Assembly: GCA_033961575.1 (NCBI GenBank)
Contig: CM066729.1
Location: forward strand, 93,685,001 to 93,749,000
Source: Aselliscus stoliczkanus
Lineage: Eukaryota; Chordata; Mammalia; Chiroptera; Hipposideridae
Direction of reading: 5' to 3'
DNA: 64,000 nt
Shown piece after piece: positions 1-11,735 of this stretch; positions within the stretch are counted from its first letter, which is position 1; each line of letters starts with the position of its first letter. Below the pieces are notes generated by a model. The model did no database searches and was not told the DNA's origin. It was given only the letters and a program-made list of their open reading frames with translations. A program made the position numbers and the translations under genes.

Positions 1-1560
1 TTTTCTGTCTTTATACACTAACACTTAACTTTTGAAAATCCTTAGTTTGTAGCAAGCACTGTTAAAAGTATCTCAATATATTTCCTCAAGCTGTCTCAAT
101 ATCCCTATAAATGAGAGGCCAGTATCTCACAATTAGGAAATAGCTGAGCTAAAATTTAATTCCAGTTTTTATGTTCAACCACTACCTTTGAATACTATAT
201 AATAATTTATCTATATATTTTTTATAGATGTTAAATTATAAGTTTTATAGTTATATGTTAAAATATATACGCCAAGATTTTGATGTATATAACTATTTTC
301 TAGTCTAAATATTAGGCTCTAATGGTGTCATTTTCTTTCTGTATGCCCATATATGAATTTATATATATCCACATACACAAAATGTCAAAACTAACATCAA
401 GATGACTTTTTGTTTCTTGTTTATGTGTGCTATAGGAGAATACACAATTCATTTGTTTTCAATTTTTCTAAATGGTATTTCCTCGTCAGGTTGACAGTGA
501 TAAAAGAGTTTATAAACCTCAAGATCTCTTTATGTGTGCTCCAGGAAAGGAGCTGGATTTTAGGGAGGCCTATTCTAATTATGAGTATGGAGAGCATGCC
601 TGACTTATATTTCCCAGAGAAAATAGCTTCAGACACCCCAAAGATGTTTTTACAAAGTTGGGGTACAATTTAGTGTCATAGTATAAATATTTAAACATTG
701 CATATGAAATAGTTGCCAAATAGAGTGTGTAAATAAGAACACTATATGTTATCAATAATATTTTTTAAATTATCATGCCTTTTGCAACTAAAATACAAGA
801 AAAAAATCATTAAAATTTTATTTAAAATATATTGTATTATCACTGGCTATTAGCTGAACTGTTAGGAAATCAGCATATTTTTGTGGAAGACAGAATTTTC
901 ATTAATTCACTGATTTGTGATATAAACAAATATTTAGTGCCTAATATACCTCAATCATTACTGGACATTGCAGACATATCTAGTGCTTAAGAAATTCTGT
1001 GTTTCCTTATATTTCCCAGCCTCTTTGTAGTTTGACAGGGTCATTTGTCACTTTTCACTGAAATTACTCAGAATGCACAACCTGACAACTCTTTCTTTAT
1101 ATTCCCTTCTGAGTGATCTAAAAGCAATCATTGATATTTACAGGGCCACAAAATGGAAACAGGCTAGATCTATTTCTGAGTAACTGATTGGAAGAACTTT
1201 GTTCTAAAGAGACTTATAATTCTCAGAAGACCTACATGAGTGTAAAGTATATTTAACCATTGAGATTTCACAGTCAATTTTATACTGTAGCACACTGACT
1301 AGCACATTAAGTGATATAGTGATATATATTTGGTAAGGGATAAGACACATATGAGATCCATGTGGTGAGAAAACAAAATGGGCTGCAGAAGACAGTAATC
1401 ATAAAAAACAAACAAACAAAAAAATCAGGATTAGAGTTAATCTTGGCCTGTGATTGTATCAGTCAAGGTTTGGCCAAAGAAGAAGGACAAGCTATGTATT
1501 TAACTATTTATACTATATATAGCATACATATGGATATTTTATATTAATATTTATAATACA
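1..1560. other. unassigned AT-rich DNA
   Basis: No gene, exon-like frame or recognisable repeat was found. The short open frames here (at most 87 codons) have no domain-like composition and overlap on both strands, as expected by chance in AT-rich DNA. Confidence 0.5.
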
Positions 1561-1590
1561 TATTTTAATTATTAAGGGATTGCCCTAGAT

Positions 1591-1891
1591 CAGGGATCGG
1601 CAAACTTTTGAGATGGAAGAGCCACCAGGGGTCAGCAAACTGTGGATCATGAACTGTGGCTCTGAAGTAAAATTGAAAATGAAAATAAAACTCATAGTTT
1701 CATTTATAAAGCTTTTAAAGGATATTATTCATATAATGGCGATTATGTAAAGATATATTTATAGCTCTCAAATAATTTTTAAATTGTTGTGAGGAACAGG
1801 ATTGGCTCTTCCAGTGGTCGGCAAACTTTTGAGACAAAACATTATCCAAAGAGCAACTTGTGACTTGTGAGCTGCAGTTTGCCGACCCCCG
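1591..1891. mobile_element. nested hAT-type MITE
   Basis: The left end begins CAGGGATCGGCAAACTTTTG (1591-1610) and the right end is its inverted counterpart, CAGTTTGCCGACCCCCG (1875-1891). CAGNGG starts are typical of hAT termini. The flanks CCCTAGAT and CCCTATAG resemble a degraded 8-bp target duplication, the hAT size. Two further forward copies of the terminus lie inside, at 1626 (CAGGGGTCAGCAAACTG) and 1812 (CAGTGGTCGGCAAACTT), so 1812-1891 could itself be an 80-bp element with both ends. No transposase is encoded. Seen: termini and their nesting. Inferred: hAT class and insertion of one copy into another, or internal rearrangement. Confidence 0.72.
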
Positions 1892-2690
1892 CCCTATAGA
1901 GTTCTGGGGAGAATCTGTAATCAAATCATCAGAAAGAGAAGGCTACAGGCAGGCTCAGACTGCACAGTCATATGTGAAAACTACTGTGCACAGGAGGAAT
2001 TCCTATCCTCAGGGAAGTGCAGCTGTACTTTTAAGGTCTTTCAACTGATTAACTCAGACCCACCCAGATAATTCTGGATAATCTCGCTTAAATCCAACTC
2101 ATTAGGAGCTTTAATTACATCTGCAAAATCACTTCACAGAAACATCTAGATTAGTATTTGATTGAATAAATGGGGAACGGAAGTTGAGACATTCAGTTAT
2201 CACAGTGATTGTAAAATAAACAATGATTGAAACAGTTTCTTTTACTAGGGTATTTGAGGAAGATCTTTCTGTTAAGTGATCTTTTATCATAGACCAAAAT
2301 GACATGGTTAAATCATCAGCCCCTGGACATCATATGCCAACGTTTGTCCAAAAGCTCATCCTATACTTGTTTTCATGTTTCCACCTTGGAGTAAGAAACA
2401 TGCTTCATGAAAGAATAAGCCCAGTCTTGCTGTGAGTACAGTGAGTGATGTGAGAAGCAGAGGAGATGTATTTGGAGGTGTGGTTGGGTAGGGGAGGAAG
2501 GTCATTTTAGGTTTTTTTAAGGTAATTGAAATAAATTCACATATGAGGGTCACTCATGATTTGGATAGTGTAATGAGAGGAAGTGCAGGGCCAAATATAA
2601 CTCTATGGTTTTCAATTTAAATGATTATAGGCAAATTATTCTCCAAAAAATTATATTAGAAATCAGGTCCTAGTGTGACTCTATATTTTG
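1892..2690. other. unassigned sequence
   Basis: No gene or clear repeat identified. A 65-codon reverse frame at 2356-2553 has no recognisable features. Confidence 0.4.
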
Positions 2691-2719
2691 CTTCCAGCCA
2701 TGGGTAAATGACTGGTTTC

Positions 2720-2795
2720 TAGGCTTAAAACCTGGAGTTTATGAATGAGATATGCAGTCTCAAAATCTGGAGTTTATGAATGGATATTCAGCCTC
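2720..2795. repeat. two-copy tandem repeat, about 36 bp
   Basis: CTGGAGTTTATGAATG occurs twice about 36 bp apart, each followed by a similar ...CAG.CTCAA stretch. The two units differ by a few substitutions and a small indel, so the duplication is not recent. Confidence 0.7.
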
Positions 2796-2970
2796 AATCT
2801 AGCTTGTTGAGCAAACTTGGGTGTGGACTTCTGCCACACAATTGTGGCTCCTCTCTCTGGACCGCCTTTAACAGCATATTTCAGCAGACCACACCCACAC
2901 CAGGCCTGGGCACTTCGTGCTTGATGTTGCTATATCTTTGTGTTTTAAGGGAAAGCACTGTTTCTGGTCA
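2796..2970. other. unassigned moderately GC-rich segment
   Basis: This stretch is clearly richer in GC than its flanks and carries a 79-codon frame (2780-3019, +) with no recognisable domain. It could be part of an LTR or another old repeat not recognised by eye. No splice sites or regulatory motif could be supported. Confidence 0.3.
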
Positions 2971-3884
2971 AAATGTATTCTTGCCCTTCTTGTTTTCAGA
3001 TGAGGTGGTGATATTTTAAAATTATTTCTGTATTTTACCTTATATATTTTCAGAAATCAAACAGAATGTCTCAATACACTACCAGATTTTATAATGATAT
3101 TTTTTTCCCTTAAAATTCTTAATAACTCTAAAGAGCACTAATTATTTTCATGTTGCCCGAAGAGAACTAAAGCTTTAGGAAAACAATCAGAATCAGAGTA
3201 TTTGACTAAAAAATGTATTTTGAAAACTTTATATACAAATTTTAGGCTTATTTTTATCATTATTATAATAGAACTCCTTATACATATTTTTGCAAATAAA
3301 GTTAATTATACTTAAAAATGAATACATATTATTATGTATCTAGCATGCAAGTATTAAATATAATATTTATGTCTCTTTGAATACTTTATATTCTAACAAT
3401 CCTGTGATGCAGATACTACAGCGTACAATACTCTGTGAGGGAAATGGTGGAAGAATACATAATTAAATAAGATTATGCTTTTTTATTTGTCCTGAGAACA
3501 GTCAGTGTGGTTTGTCATCTATAGAAGTAATTAAAGTAACCTTGGAGAATACCAAGAGAGATGATGGGATGGAGAAGCAGGGAAAAGTTCATTCAAAGGA
3601 CTATAGTATAAAAATACCTTCCCTAAACCTGAAGACTTTAAAACTATGTCCTGTATCCCGTGGCTGAATTAAGGACTCTGATGTGAGATCACTTAGGAAA
3701 AAATCTGTCTCAGGGAATACCCTATCGCTACGATCAGGAGGAGGAGAGAACCCTTGTGTCCTATTTTCTTCTTTTTGAAATGGTAATATAACAACAAGAG
3801 CTGAGCAAAGAGGAGATAATAAGGCTATTATATATTCAATTCATTAGGGGAAAAGTCATTTGAGTGCCAACTTATTTCTGTTTG

Positions 3885-3970
3885 CCTAACAAATATTTTT
3901 ACCTAGAGTGCAGTAAATGTGAGGCACTCCATTCCATATACTGTCTCTGGAGATATACATAATTTTTCAA
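3885..3970 (-). repeat. L2 3'-end fragment, antisense
   Basis: The segment from the CAAATATTTTTACCTAG stretch to GGAGATATAC follows the reverse complement of the L2 3' end (AATATTTATTGAGC... then ...GGCACT... then a GGGGATAC-like stretch). It is highly diverged. Confidence 0.42.
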
Positions 3971-4030
3971 CTATCTTAGGTGGAACATCTTCAAGTCTCA
4001 ACCAAAATGAGGACTTGGTATAAGTCATTG

Positions 4031-4036
4031 GTTTGT

Positions 4037-4083
<47 letters not shown>

Positions 4084-4086
4084 TTT
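4031..4086. repeat. (TTTA)n microsatellite
   Basis: About 14 near-perfect TTTA/ATTT units in a row. Confidence 0.97.
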
Positions 4087-4089
4087 TGC

Positions 4090-5180
4090 CAACTATATAG
4101 AATTTGGGACAAGTTATTTTTTATTTTTGTCAACAAATCTATTTCTGAGAAGCTAATTTTGAAATACACTGGTCAGTTTGATGGTAAATGACTAAAACAT
4201 TTCAAATACCTTTCCCTAAAGAAATGCATGAACAAACAGGTCATTTCAAAGTTGGAATATTGTTACTTTTAACCAAATTTAACATCATACTTCTTTAGCT
4301 TAGTATTAACACAGCCAAACTAAAGTGATATCTCTGAGGTCTGAAATTAGCTCCCCATGCAATACACTGAAAAAGAAACCAAAATAAATTGCAATTAATT
4401 CCATCAAAAGGTGGTGGTGTTTTTGTCCCCATTGAATCCAGATTGTCTTTGTGACTTGATTGTCTGACAAATTGTGGAAATACAAGTTCAGAGTCAAGGA
4501 CTCAGGCCTTGCAACCTTCATTCCGGGTACTCTTCAAACCCTGCCATTGACATACAGAGAAACCTGGGAGTAGGAGAAACCACAGAGAAAGAGTCCCCAG
4601 TTGCTATCCTTGTCTCATCTTTCTTGATCATCTCAGTCCTTTAAGATGAGGCCGTTGGCAAGTGGTGAGATGGTGTGAAAATAGAGGAGCCTGGCCCAAA
4701 CCAAAAGAATTGGCATATTTAAAACCCATAAAATCATTGTCTAAATAAATTAAGTTTTAGCGTGATTTGCTGTGCAGCAGTAAGTCACTAAAAAACAGCA
4801 CAATGCAAATTGAAAGAGCACATACTCTTATGCTTTCCAGGATCCATTCTTTACTACTTAATAATCACCAAATTGTGATAACTTGGATGTTATGGTACAA
4901 TTATGTTTACTTTTAACTAGTGAATGATGTTTGAATTCAAATTTATTGCTTTGAAGATAGAGATTGTACAACCAAGGATCTGAATGCTGTTTGCTTGAAA
5001 CAATTTGCCACATTACCATTGAAACCACATTAGTGTCATTAGAAAAAATTGGAAAATTTTTAAAATTATATTGCTCTGGGTATTTCTTGCCACTACCACT
5101 ACTGCTAGTACACGTTTGCTATAATAGTTTCTCAAAGAGTAAAAACAGTAATTTCTCATGTATGATGACAGATGTTAACT
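4090..5180. other. unassigned sequence
   Basis: No gene and no repeat that I can name. Open frames of 71-72 codons on either strand look fortuitous. Confidence 0.4.
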
Positions 5181-5184
5181 AGAC

Positions 5185-5320
5185 TTACTGTGGTGATCAT
5201 TGCACAAAATATACAAATATCAAATCATGTTGTACACCTGAAATTAATATGATGCATGCCAATTATACCTCAATTAAAAAAAATTAAAAAAACATTCTTA
5301 AAAAAAGAAAAAAAGAAAGA
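5185..5320 (+). mobile_element. L1 3'-UTR fragment with A-rich tail
   Basis: The run TTGTACACCTGAAATTAATA followed by CAATTATACCTCAATT and an A-rich end is the usual end of a mammalian L1 3' UTR. The same TGTACACCTGAAACTAAT module recurs in the younger L1 tail at 44.0 kb. The element is heavily 5' truncated. Confidence 0.72.
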
Positions 5321-5805
5321 AGGCAAATAACTTCTCTCAGGGATATTGTAGTTCTAAATATCGCCACAGGAAAATTGGCATGGCATCCTGGTATTACAGC
5401 AAATTGCCTTCACTCACAGTACACATCTTTCTTAAAGAGGAATGCTTTCTACCATCTCTACCTGTGGGATAATGATAAGCCCACTGGTTCTTACTCTTAT
5501 GACTTTCCTGGGAAAAGTATCCGGTAGCTCAGATGGCATTAGAGGGTGCTTTTCCAGAGCATAAAATGTATTTTATTGTCTTTAAACTTCAGACACAGGG
5601 TCATGGGATTGGTCCTCTTTCTCTCATGACCTCTCTCTTTATTGATTTACCCATCTCATTCCAGAAATCTCTAAACAGCAGTGTGTATATCAGTACCTTG
5701 GTACTACATTTCTCCAGAGAAGTAGAATCAGTGAGATTCTGTACCTACCCTATTGATTCTATTTTTCTGGAGAACTCTAATATGTACATATAATATACAC
5801 ATACA

Positions 5806-6010
5806 GAGGGTGCCAAAAAATATACATATTTTAAGAAAGGAGAAAACTGTATTAACATTGTAATGCAATGAATGACGACGCTAACATTCATTTGTTTAAA
5901 ACCATCTTTTGAACGAATTTGTCATGCACGTTGTTACCATAATTCAACTTCAAAAAAATAATACATAGATAACATCTCTTAAAACATGTACATTTTTTGA
6001 CACTTCCGGT
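5806..6010. mobile_element. 205-bp TIR element (mariner/Tc1-like MITE)
   Basis: The left end reads GGGTGCCAAAAAATATACAT and the right end is its inverted counterpart, ATGTACATTTTTTGACACTT, giving about 30-bp imperfect terminal inverted repeats. The body has no coding capacity. The TIR style and short length suggest a non-autonomous Tc1/mariner derivative. These termini differ from those of the GGTCTGACAATTAAG mariner copies elsewhere in the window, so this is a separate family. Confidence 0.7.
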
Positions 6011-6312
6011 ATTATAATATGTGTATATGTGTGTATTTTTGTATATATGTGTGTTTATATAGAGAGAAAGAAAAGAGAGAAAGAGAGAGAGAGAGAAAGA
6101 TTGTTAGGCCAGGCATGTGTGCTCTGTGAAGAAAGGTCTTGATTTCTGCAGAATATTCATACCACCCAAGTGACAGACAATAAAAATTGACACACTTTTC
6201 TGTTCATCCTTAAGCAATTTATCTTGTACTTGTATATTCCAGCCTGCTCTGTGCTTTCTCATTTTATATCTATTTTCCCAACTGCCTGCCCTGTGAACAT
6301 TATGCTCCAGCA

Positions 6313-6332
6313 TTACACACACACACAAACAC

Positions 6333-6379
<47 letters not shown>
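6313..6379. repeat. (CA)n microsatellite
   Basis: A long CA run with one interruption. The 91-codon reverse frame crossing it (a run of Val-Cys) is an artefact of the repeat. Confidence 0.97.
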
Positions 6380-6384
<5 letters not shown>

Positions 6385-6540
6385 GACACAGAGTGCTTAA
6401 TCAGTTCCCCCCATTGCATAAGGTCAGATCCATCTACAAATATTTATTTCTTAATGACTCTACTTCTATGGTTGAACCCTGCCTAATACAGGTGATTTGT
6501 CATTTGTTGTCAATTTGTAAAAGGACTTTTCATATTACAG

Positions 6541-6732
6541 ATCAGTAGTTTTCAAATGTTAGCATGCATTGAAATCACCTAGAGGTGTTTAAGCTCAGAC
6601 TTTAGTTCATGACACCCAAAGTTGCTGATTCATTGATCTAAAGTGCCTTCCAAATAATTTGTATTTCTAACAAATTCCCACATGGTGCTGATGCTGCTCA
6701 TCTGGGGATAGCACTTTTATAACTACTGTTTT
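6541..6732 (+). mobile_element. MER5-type hAT-Charlie MITE
   Basis: Starts CAGTAGTTTTCAAA and ends near ATAACTACTGTT, diverged inverted termini of the CAGTGGTTCTCAAA type. The interior carries GAATC-ACCT, TTTGTATTTCTAACAA and GGTGCTGATGCTGCT, which are hallmarks of the MER5 group. Old, non-autonomous and non-coding. Confidence 0.8.
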
Positions 6733-6868
6733 AAATATTACATTTTTAATGGTTGTTTGAATTGTAATTTTTTTCTTTGGAATATGTTTTCTGACATATT
6801 TGTCAGACAGATATTTTTAAATTTACATAAATGGTAATTTAGAAATTAGGTTCCTAGACCCAATTTCA

Positions 6869-6871
<3 letters not shown>

Positions 6872-6917
<46 letters not shown>

Positions 6918-6932
6918 TGTGTTTGTTTGTGT
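6872..6932. repeat. (GT)n microsatellite
   Basis: More than 20 GT units, ending in a GTTT-rich variant. Confidence 0.97.
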
Positions 6933-6934
6933 AG

Positions 6935-7790
6935 GGTTCCCCATACTAACAAGCAATTCTAAGAAACCTACCTGGGTGTTCTATTATACAATTCAATTCA
7001 AGCACTATTTACCCATAGATACAATAGCATCAGATTCCAAAGGTTAAGGATTCAGTCCTACAAGACTGACCCCCACCAATTCAGATGCCAGTAGCAAGTC
7101 CTGGATGTTGCCTGTGTTTCTAATCTACCAGCTACAGATTTTGGGTTCCCATGGCCTCCTCCTTTGACTTCACATGCCAGTCCCAAGTTTAGGTTGTTCC
7201 CTGTACTTCTGACTGACTGGCTATAAATCAGAGTTTCCAGTGATCTACTCCTAACGTTAATTTGCTAGAGCAGCTCACATAACACAGAGAAACATTTTAC
7301 TTAATAGATTACCGGTTTGTTATAAAATGGATATAACCCAGGAACAGCCAGATGAAAAATGCATAAGGCAACTCATGGAGAAAGGGCATGGAGCTTCCAC
7401 GCTCAATCCAAGTGGGCCACTCTCCTCAATCTCCAGGTGTTCCCCAAACCCAAAACTCTCCAAACCCTATCCTTTTGGGTTTTTTATGAAGGCTTCCTTA
7501 CATAGTCATGATTCATTAAATTATTGACCTTTGTTAATTGATTCAACCCCCATGCCCTTTCTTGTCCCAGGAGGTCAGGGGGTGGGACTGAAAGTTCCAA
7601 CCCTTTTTTTATAATTTGGCTCCATTGGCAACCAGCCCTCATCTTTAGGTGCTTTACTAAAGTTATTTCATTAGCATAAGAAAAGACATGTTTCTCACTC
7701 TCAATGCTTAGCTCCCAAAACACTTACAGGAACTGTGGATAAATACCTCATATATAGGGAAAATTTATTTTGGTCATCACAAAATAACAA
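6935..7790 (-). repeat. old LTR-like interspersed repeat, family unresolved
   Basis: This block contains TTTTGGGTTTTTTATGAAGG, CTTGTCCCAGGAGGTCAGGG, GGTGGGACTGAAAGTTCC and GGCAACCAGCCC, a combination I associate with an old mammalian LTR read antisense. The small open frames at 7327-7527 (+) and 7484-7723 (-) fall within it and are not genes. Strand and family are uncertain; a Dfam search would settle both. Confidence 0.45.
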
Positions 7791-7967
7791 GAAGGTAATT
7801 TTTAAAATATAGCTTTTGCTTTCCTTTTTTATTTTAAATGTTTGTCCTACTATCAGGTCTTACATGTAGTTTAATTATTTTCTAATGTAAATTTTAATGT
7901 GACATTACAGTATCTAATTAATCAATTACTTTTGTTTCCATGATGTATAATAAAGTAAAGTAATAAA

Positions 7968-8105
7968 CAATGGCTCAGTTGGTTAAGAGCTCGCTCAAGA
8001 GTGTGAGCTGAGCTCTGAGCAACAGCTGTTCGAGGCCAGCTGAGCTGAGTTGCTGTAGAGCTCCCAACAGGTGGCAGGTTGGCTCAGCTAAAAAAAAAAA
8101 AAAAA
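7968..8105 (+). mobile_element. tRNA-derived SINE, type B (short)
   Basis: Begins in the A box (TGGCTCAGTTGGTTAAGAGC), has a TTCGA-containing B-box region, an AACAGGTGGCAGG... module, GGCTCAGCT and an oligo-A tail. It lacks the first bases of the head (GGCCGAG) present in the sister copies at 10.0 and 42.7 kb, so the 5' end is slightly truncated. Confidence 0.85.
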
Positions 8106-8109
8106 GCAC

Positions 8110-8790
8110 TTTGCACTTTCTGGATTATTTATTCTATTCAGTTGATATATTTGATAATTTCAAATCAATGTCTTGTTAATTTCATCATGGTAAATTTATC
8201 ATGAACTCTGATATTGATATTCTTCAATCTCCACTCTTATACTCTTACTGGTACATAGTGAGAATATTGTCTATATAAATTAATATACTTGATACAAGGA
8301 CAGGAAATATTATAGATTATTTTGTGAATAAAGTGTTTAAATGATATTTAATTTATATGTTAATATTTTAAGTGAGAGTTTAATTTCTTATGTCATTCTC
8401 TCAATGAATATGGTTTAATTTTAACATTTCTTTAGATCATATTTCATGTGGAATGAGTTTCATCTTTTCTGAATGTTATATAAATTATTTCATTTTACCA
8501 TTATTTTCTGAACTATAGACAGAATTCTCATTTTTTTCCTACTTAAAATGCCATTAAACTAATAAGGAACACTTGTTCTCATCCATATTTGAAACACTCA
8601 GCTTCTCTAGGACCAATATATAGAAGGAGAGAGAAATTGAAAAGCAGAATGTGATTCTCTACTCTGAAAATTGCTGCTCAAATAGAAGGCAGAGTTATGG
8701 GGATTTTTATGTTTACCTGATAAGATAGTCCATCTGGTAACCGAACTGGTTCATAACTATCTCACTATTCAGAACATAGTGTATAATATT
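8110..8790. other. unassigned AT-rich DNA
   Basis: No gene or named repeat seen. Confidence 0.4.
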
Positions 8791-8792
8791 CC

Positions 8793-9357
8793 AGGTCTGA
8801 TAATTAAGTTCCTGAGCTTGTTGAAACAATGTTGCTAATCATTTTTTATATCAGAGGGATTATTCTTTATGAATTTGTACCAACTATACAAACAGTTAAT
8901 CAAGTATACTATTTGGAAGGGCTGAAAGGCTGCATGAAAAAATTAGACGACCTAAACTTTTTACCAACAATTCATGGGTCTTGCATCACAACAATGCACT
9001 GGCTTACAAGGCACAATCTGTGAGGGAGTTTTTAGCCAGTAAACAAATAACTGTATTGGAACACCCTCCCTACTCACCTGATCTGGCCCCCAGTGACTTC
9101 TTTCTTTACCTGATGATAAAGGAACTATTGAAAGGAAGACATTTTGATGACTATCAGAACATGAGGGGTAATATGATGATAGCGCTGATGGCCATTCCAG
9201 AAAGAGTTCCAAAATTGCTCTGAAGGGTGGACTAGGCACTGGTGTTGGTGCATATTTTCCTAAGGGGAGTACTTTAAAAGTGACCATAGTGATAATCAGC
9301 AATGACATATGTAGAACTTTTTCTAGGATGAGTTCGTGAACTTAATTGTCCGACCTC
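8793..9357 (+). mobile_element. mariner deletion derivative, copy 1
   Basis: Termini AGGTCTGATAATTAAGTTC and its inverse GAACTTAATTGTCCGACCT bound a 565-bp element. After about 60 bp of 5' sequence it jumps into the C-terminal half of a mariner transposase. The readable part (best frame 8981-9223) has a YSPDLAPSDFF motif, the conserved stretch holding the last acidic residue of mariner D,D34D catalytic cores. The N-terminal DNA-binding domain and first catalytic Asp are absent, and frameshifts break the rest. It is non-autonomous and shares its internal junction with copies 2 and 4. Confidence 0.9.
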
Positions 9358-9359
9358 AT

Positions 9360-9948
9360 AGAGCTGGATATGATTCATCTATTATGTGATTATCTTTTTG
9401 AGTTTATATTTTTTAACATTTAGAGCCTAATGCACCAGGCATTTTTCTAATTAAGAAATATAATAGCCTTATGGTAAGCCAAGTAGAGATCTCGAGTCCA
9501 AACATCTTTAAATGAAAACAGGATTGCAGTAGCAATGTCAAACTAATAATAGGACATATAATAATCTGTTAATAGACTTAAGGTGATTAAAAGGATAAAT
9601 CAAGAATTTTATTGTTCTTTCTTCAGTGGCACTTTAGCTGGTTCTCCAACTATTCATTTTTCTTCCACTGTTTCTGACTCTGTGCATCTTATATTGTTGC
9701 CACTATCTTTAGAGAATTACAGTGTTTACATTTTTGGCTTTAATAACTAATTGTTAATGGAAATAACAGTGATCATAATAAGTAGAATATTTTCCATTCT
9801 TCTGACTCTGATCCTAACTGAAAGACACAATTGGGGATATAAAATATAATTACTATATATTTAGCCTGAATGAATATATATATAATTTCTCCTTCTCAAG
9901 TTACCCCAAGGTAGAGAATAATATTTTCCAGTTTAGATCATCATTGTG
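9360..9948. other. unassigned AT-rich DNA
   Basis: No gene or named repeat seen. Confidence 0.4.

Positions 9949-9949
<1 letters not shown>

Positions 9950-10000
<51 letters not shown>
9950..10000. repeat. (AC)n plus poly-A tract
   Basis: About 14 AC units followed by about 22 A, directly abutting the SINE at 10.0 kb. The poly-A may be an older retroelement tail used as an insertion site. Confidence 0.93.
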
Positions 10001-10003
10001 GAA

Positions 10004-10145
10004 TGGCCGAGTGGCTCAGTTGGTTAAGAGCTCACTCAAGAGTACGAGCCGAGATCTGAGCAACAGCAGTTCGATGCCCAGCCCGAGCTGAACTGCCACT
10101 GAGCTGCCAACAGGTGGAAGCCTGGCTCAGCTAAAAAAAAAAACA
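10004..10145 (+). mobile_element. tRNA-derived SINE, type B, full length
   Basis: Head GGCCGAGTGGCTCAGTTGG (A box), B-box-like GTTCGATGCC, body with GAGCTGCCAACAGGTGG and GGCTCAGCT, then an A-rich tail. This is the best-preserved of the three type B copies in the window. Confidence 0.9.
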
Positions 10146-10149
10146 AATC

Positions 10150-11580
10150 AGAGCTTGACTATTTTAATGAAACACTTTACCTAAATAAACTCTTGCTTCC
10201 CCAGCATAATAGGGACAGTTTCAGAGATGTTGAGCAACTTGGGCCTCCTTGAATGGAACCAAAGCAACTTCATTGCTTCATTAGTTTACTTGATATGAAC
10301 CAAAGCAGAAATTCTCACACAGAAACCTATCAGCGGAGGGATCAGGAGTAGTGGGAAAGGTAGGAGTCAGAGGAGAGGTAAACAATAGTCTCTAAATCAT
10401 AGGTACAACCTACTTAGAAGCTGAAGGGACAAAGGCTGTCTGGAACTTTCTTGTCAAGGGAAGCATTAATCCTTGAATAGTAGATTTATAGGAAGAGAAT
10501 AGAGTGGGAAGGGTGCCAACATTAACTGGGTGAAGGGTGAAGAGAGTTTAGGGCAGCAAACAGTTTCAGTGAGTACAAGGATATTTCAATATTTTCACCA
10601 ACACTATAACTGAGATTCTGCCTGAATAAGAGCAATTATAATTCTAAATCTTCTCTTAAGTTAAATATTTTATAGCATCAGTTGGCCCTCTGTCTCATGT
10701 GACTTCAAATCAGAGCTCCGGAATATAACTGAACAATTTGCAGAATAACAATGTACTTTATTCCATGTGACTAAACCCCAATAGTTTAATCACATTAATG
10801 TTCATAATATGACATGCTTTTGCTAAGGTTAATGGGAAACATAAATATGCCCTCTAAATTCAGCAATAATTGATTTTTTAAAAAGCCATAGTACATAGGA
10901 AACCTGTGGATATGAAAAACATCAGCTTTCTTTTTTCTTTCTTTTTTTACTTGATGAATATTATTATAGAAAAAATAGTTTAGATCTACAGCCAAAGATG
11001 TTACTACTACTATGATTTCTGAAGAAAATGTAATATAATTTGTTCTCCCCAAATCTCCCTCCACCTCCCCACCATTGCATGTCTTATTTGTAGACAGAGA
11101 CAGCTAAAAGAAATAATTCAGAATAAGCTACTCAGTTTCCTAGGCACTGAGTTTCTTCCCCCAAATGTACCAGCTAAACAAGTTAATTCACATGCCTTGG
11201 CAAAGACTGACCAAGTACTTGTCCTTATGGAGTTTATAGTGTAATAGAGTTAAACTTTGACAGTGACTGTTAATTTTCAATCATTCCTCATTCTATGACT
11301 GATTAAACATGTTGGTACATGGTAATAATGATTATAGAAAGAGATGAAATTAGTTTTTTGTTTTTTTTCCTTTTAAAGTAATTACATTTTTTTCATCTGT
11401 GAACAAATTACTTTCTAGGTTTTAGAAATATATTTGTTGAGTAATGTATAGAACATGCCACAGAATTTTGTTTTCTTTAGTCAACATGTATCACACAACA
11501 TATGATTTTTCAATAGATGAATAATGAGCCCCTTTTATAGACCATATGATTTATGTCCATAATTTATAATCTTTCTTAAA
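10150..11580. other. mostly unassigned sequence
   Basis: No gene. A weak L2-like antisense stretch lies near 11220-11260 (CTTATGGAGTTTATAGTGTA). The 89-codon reverse frame at 10795-11064 has no domain features. Confidence 0.35.
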
Positions 11581-11594
11581 ATCCTAAACAAAAA

Positions 11595-11735
11595 TTTTTT
11601 TACCCTCACTTTACTAATAAGGTAACTGAGACTTGAGCAGATTAAGTCAGTTGTTCAGAATTACCAGCCAGGCAGAAGGACTGAATCACACCAAGGTCCA
11701 AGTGATAAGAAGATTCTTCCACTCTAGCAATTTCC
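11595..11735 (-). repeat. MIR fragment, antisense
   Basis: TCACTTTACTAATAAGGTAACTGAGA and the following AGATTAAGTCA..TTGTTCAGAA segment match the reverse complement of the MIR core (fraction beginning TTTTACAGATGAGGAAACTGAG). The degree of divergence is typical of MIR. Confidence 0.62.

Noticed and set aside
6104..6379. 91-codon Cys/Val-rich reverse frame
   Set aside because: Driven by the CA microsatellite at its start.
8961..9308. 115-codon reverse frame
   Set aside because: Opposite strand of the mariner transposase remnant.
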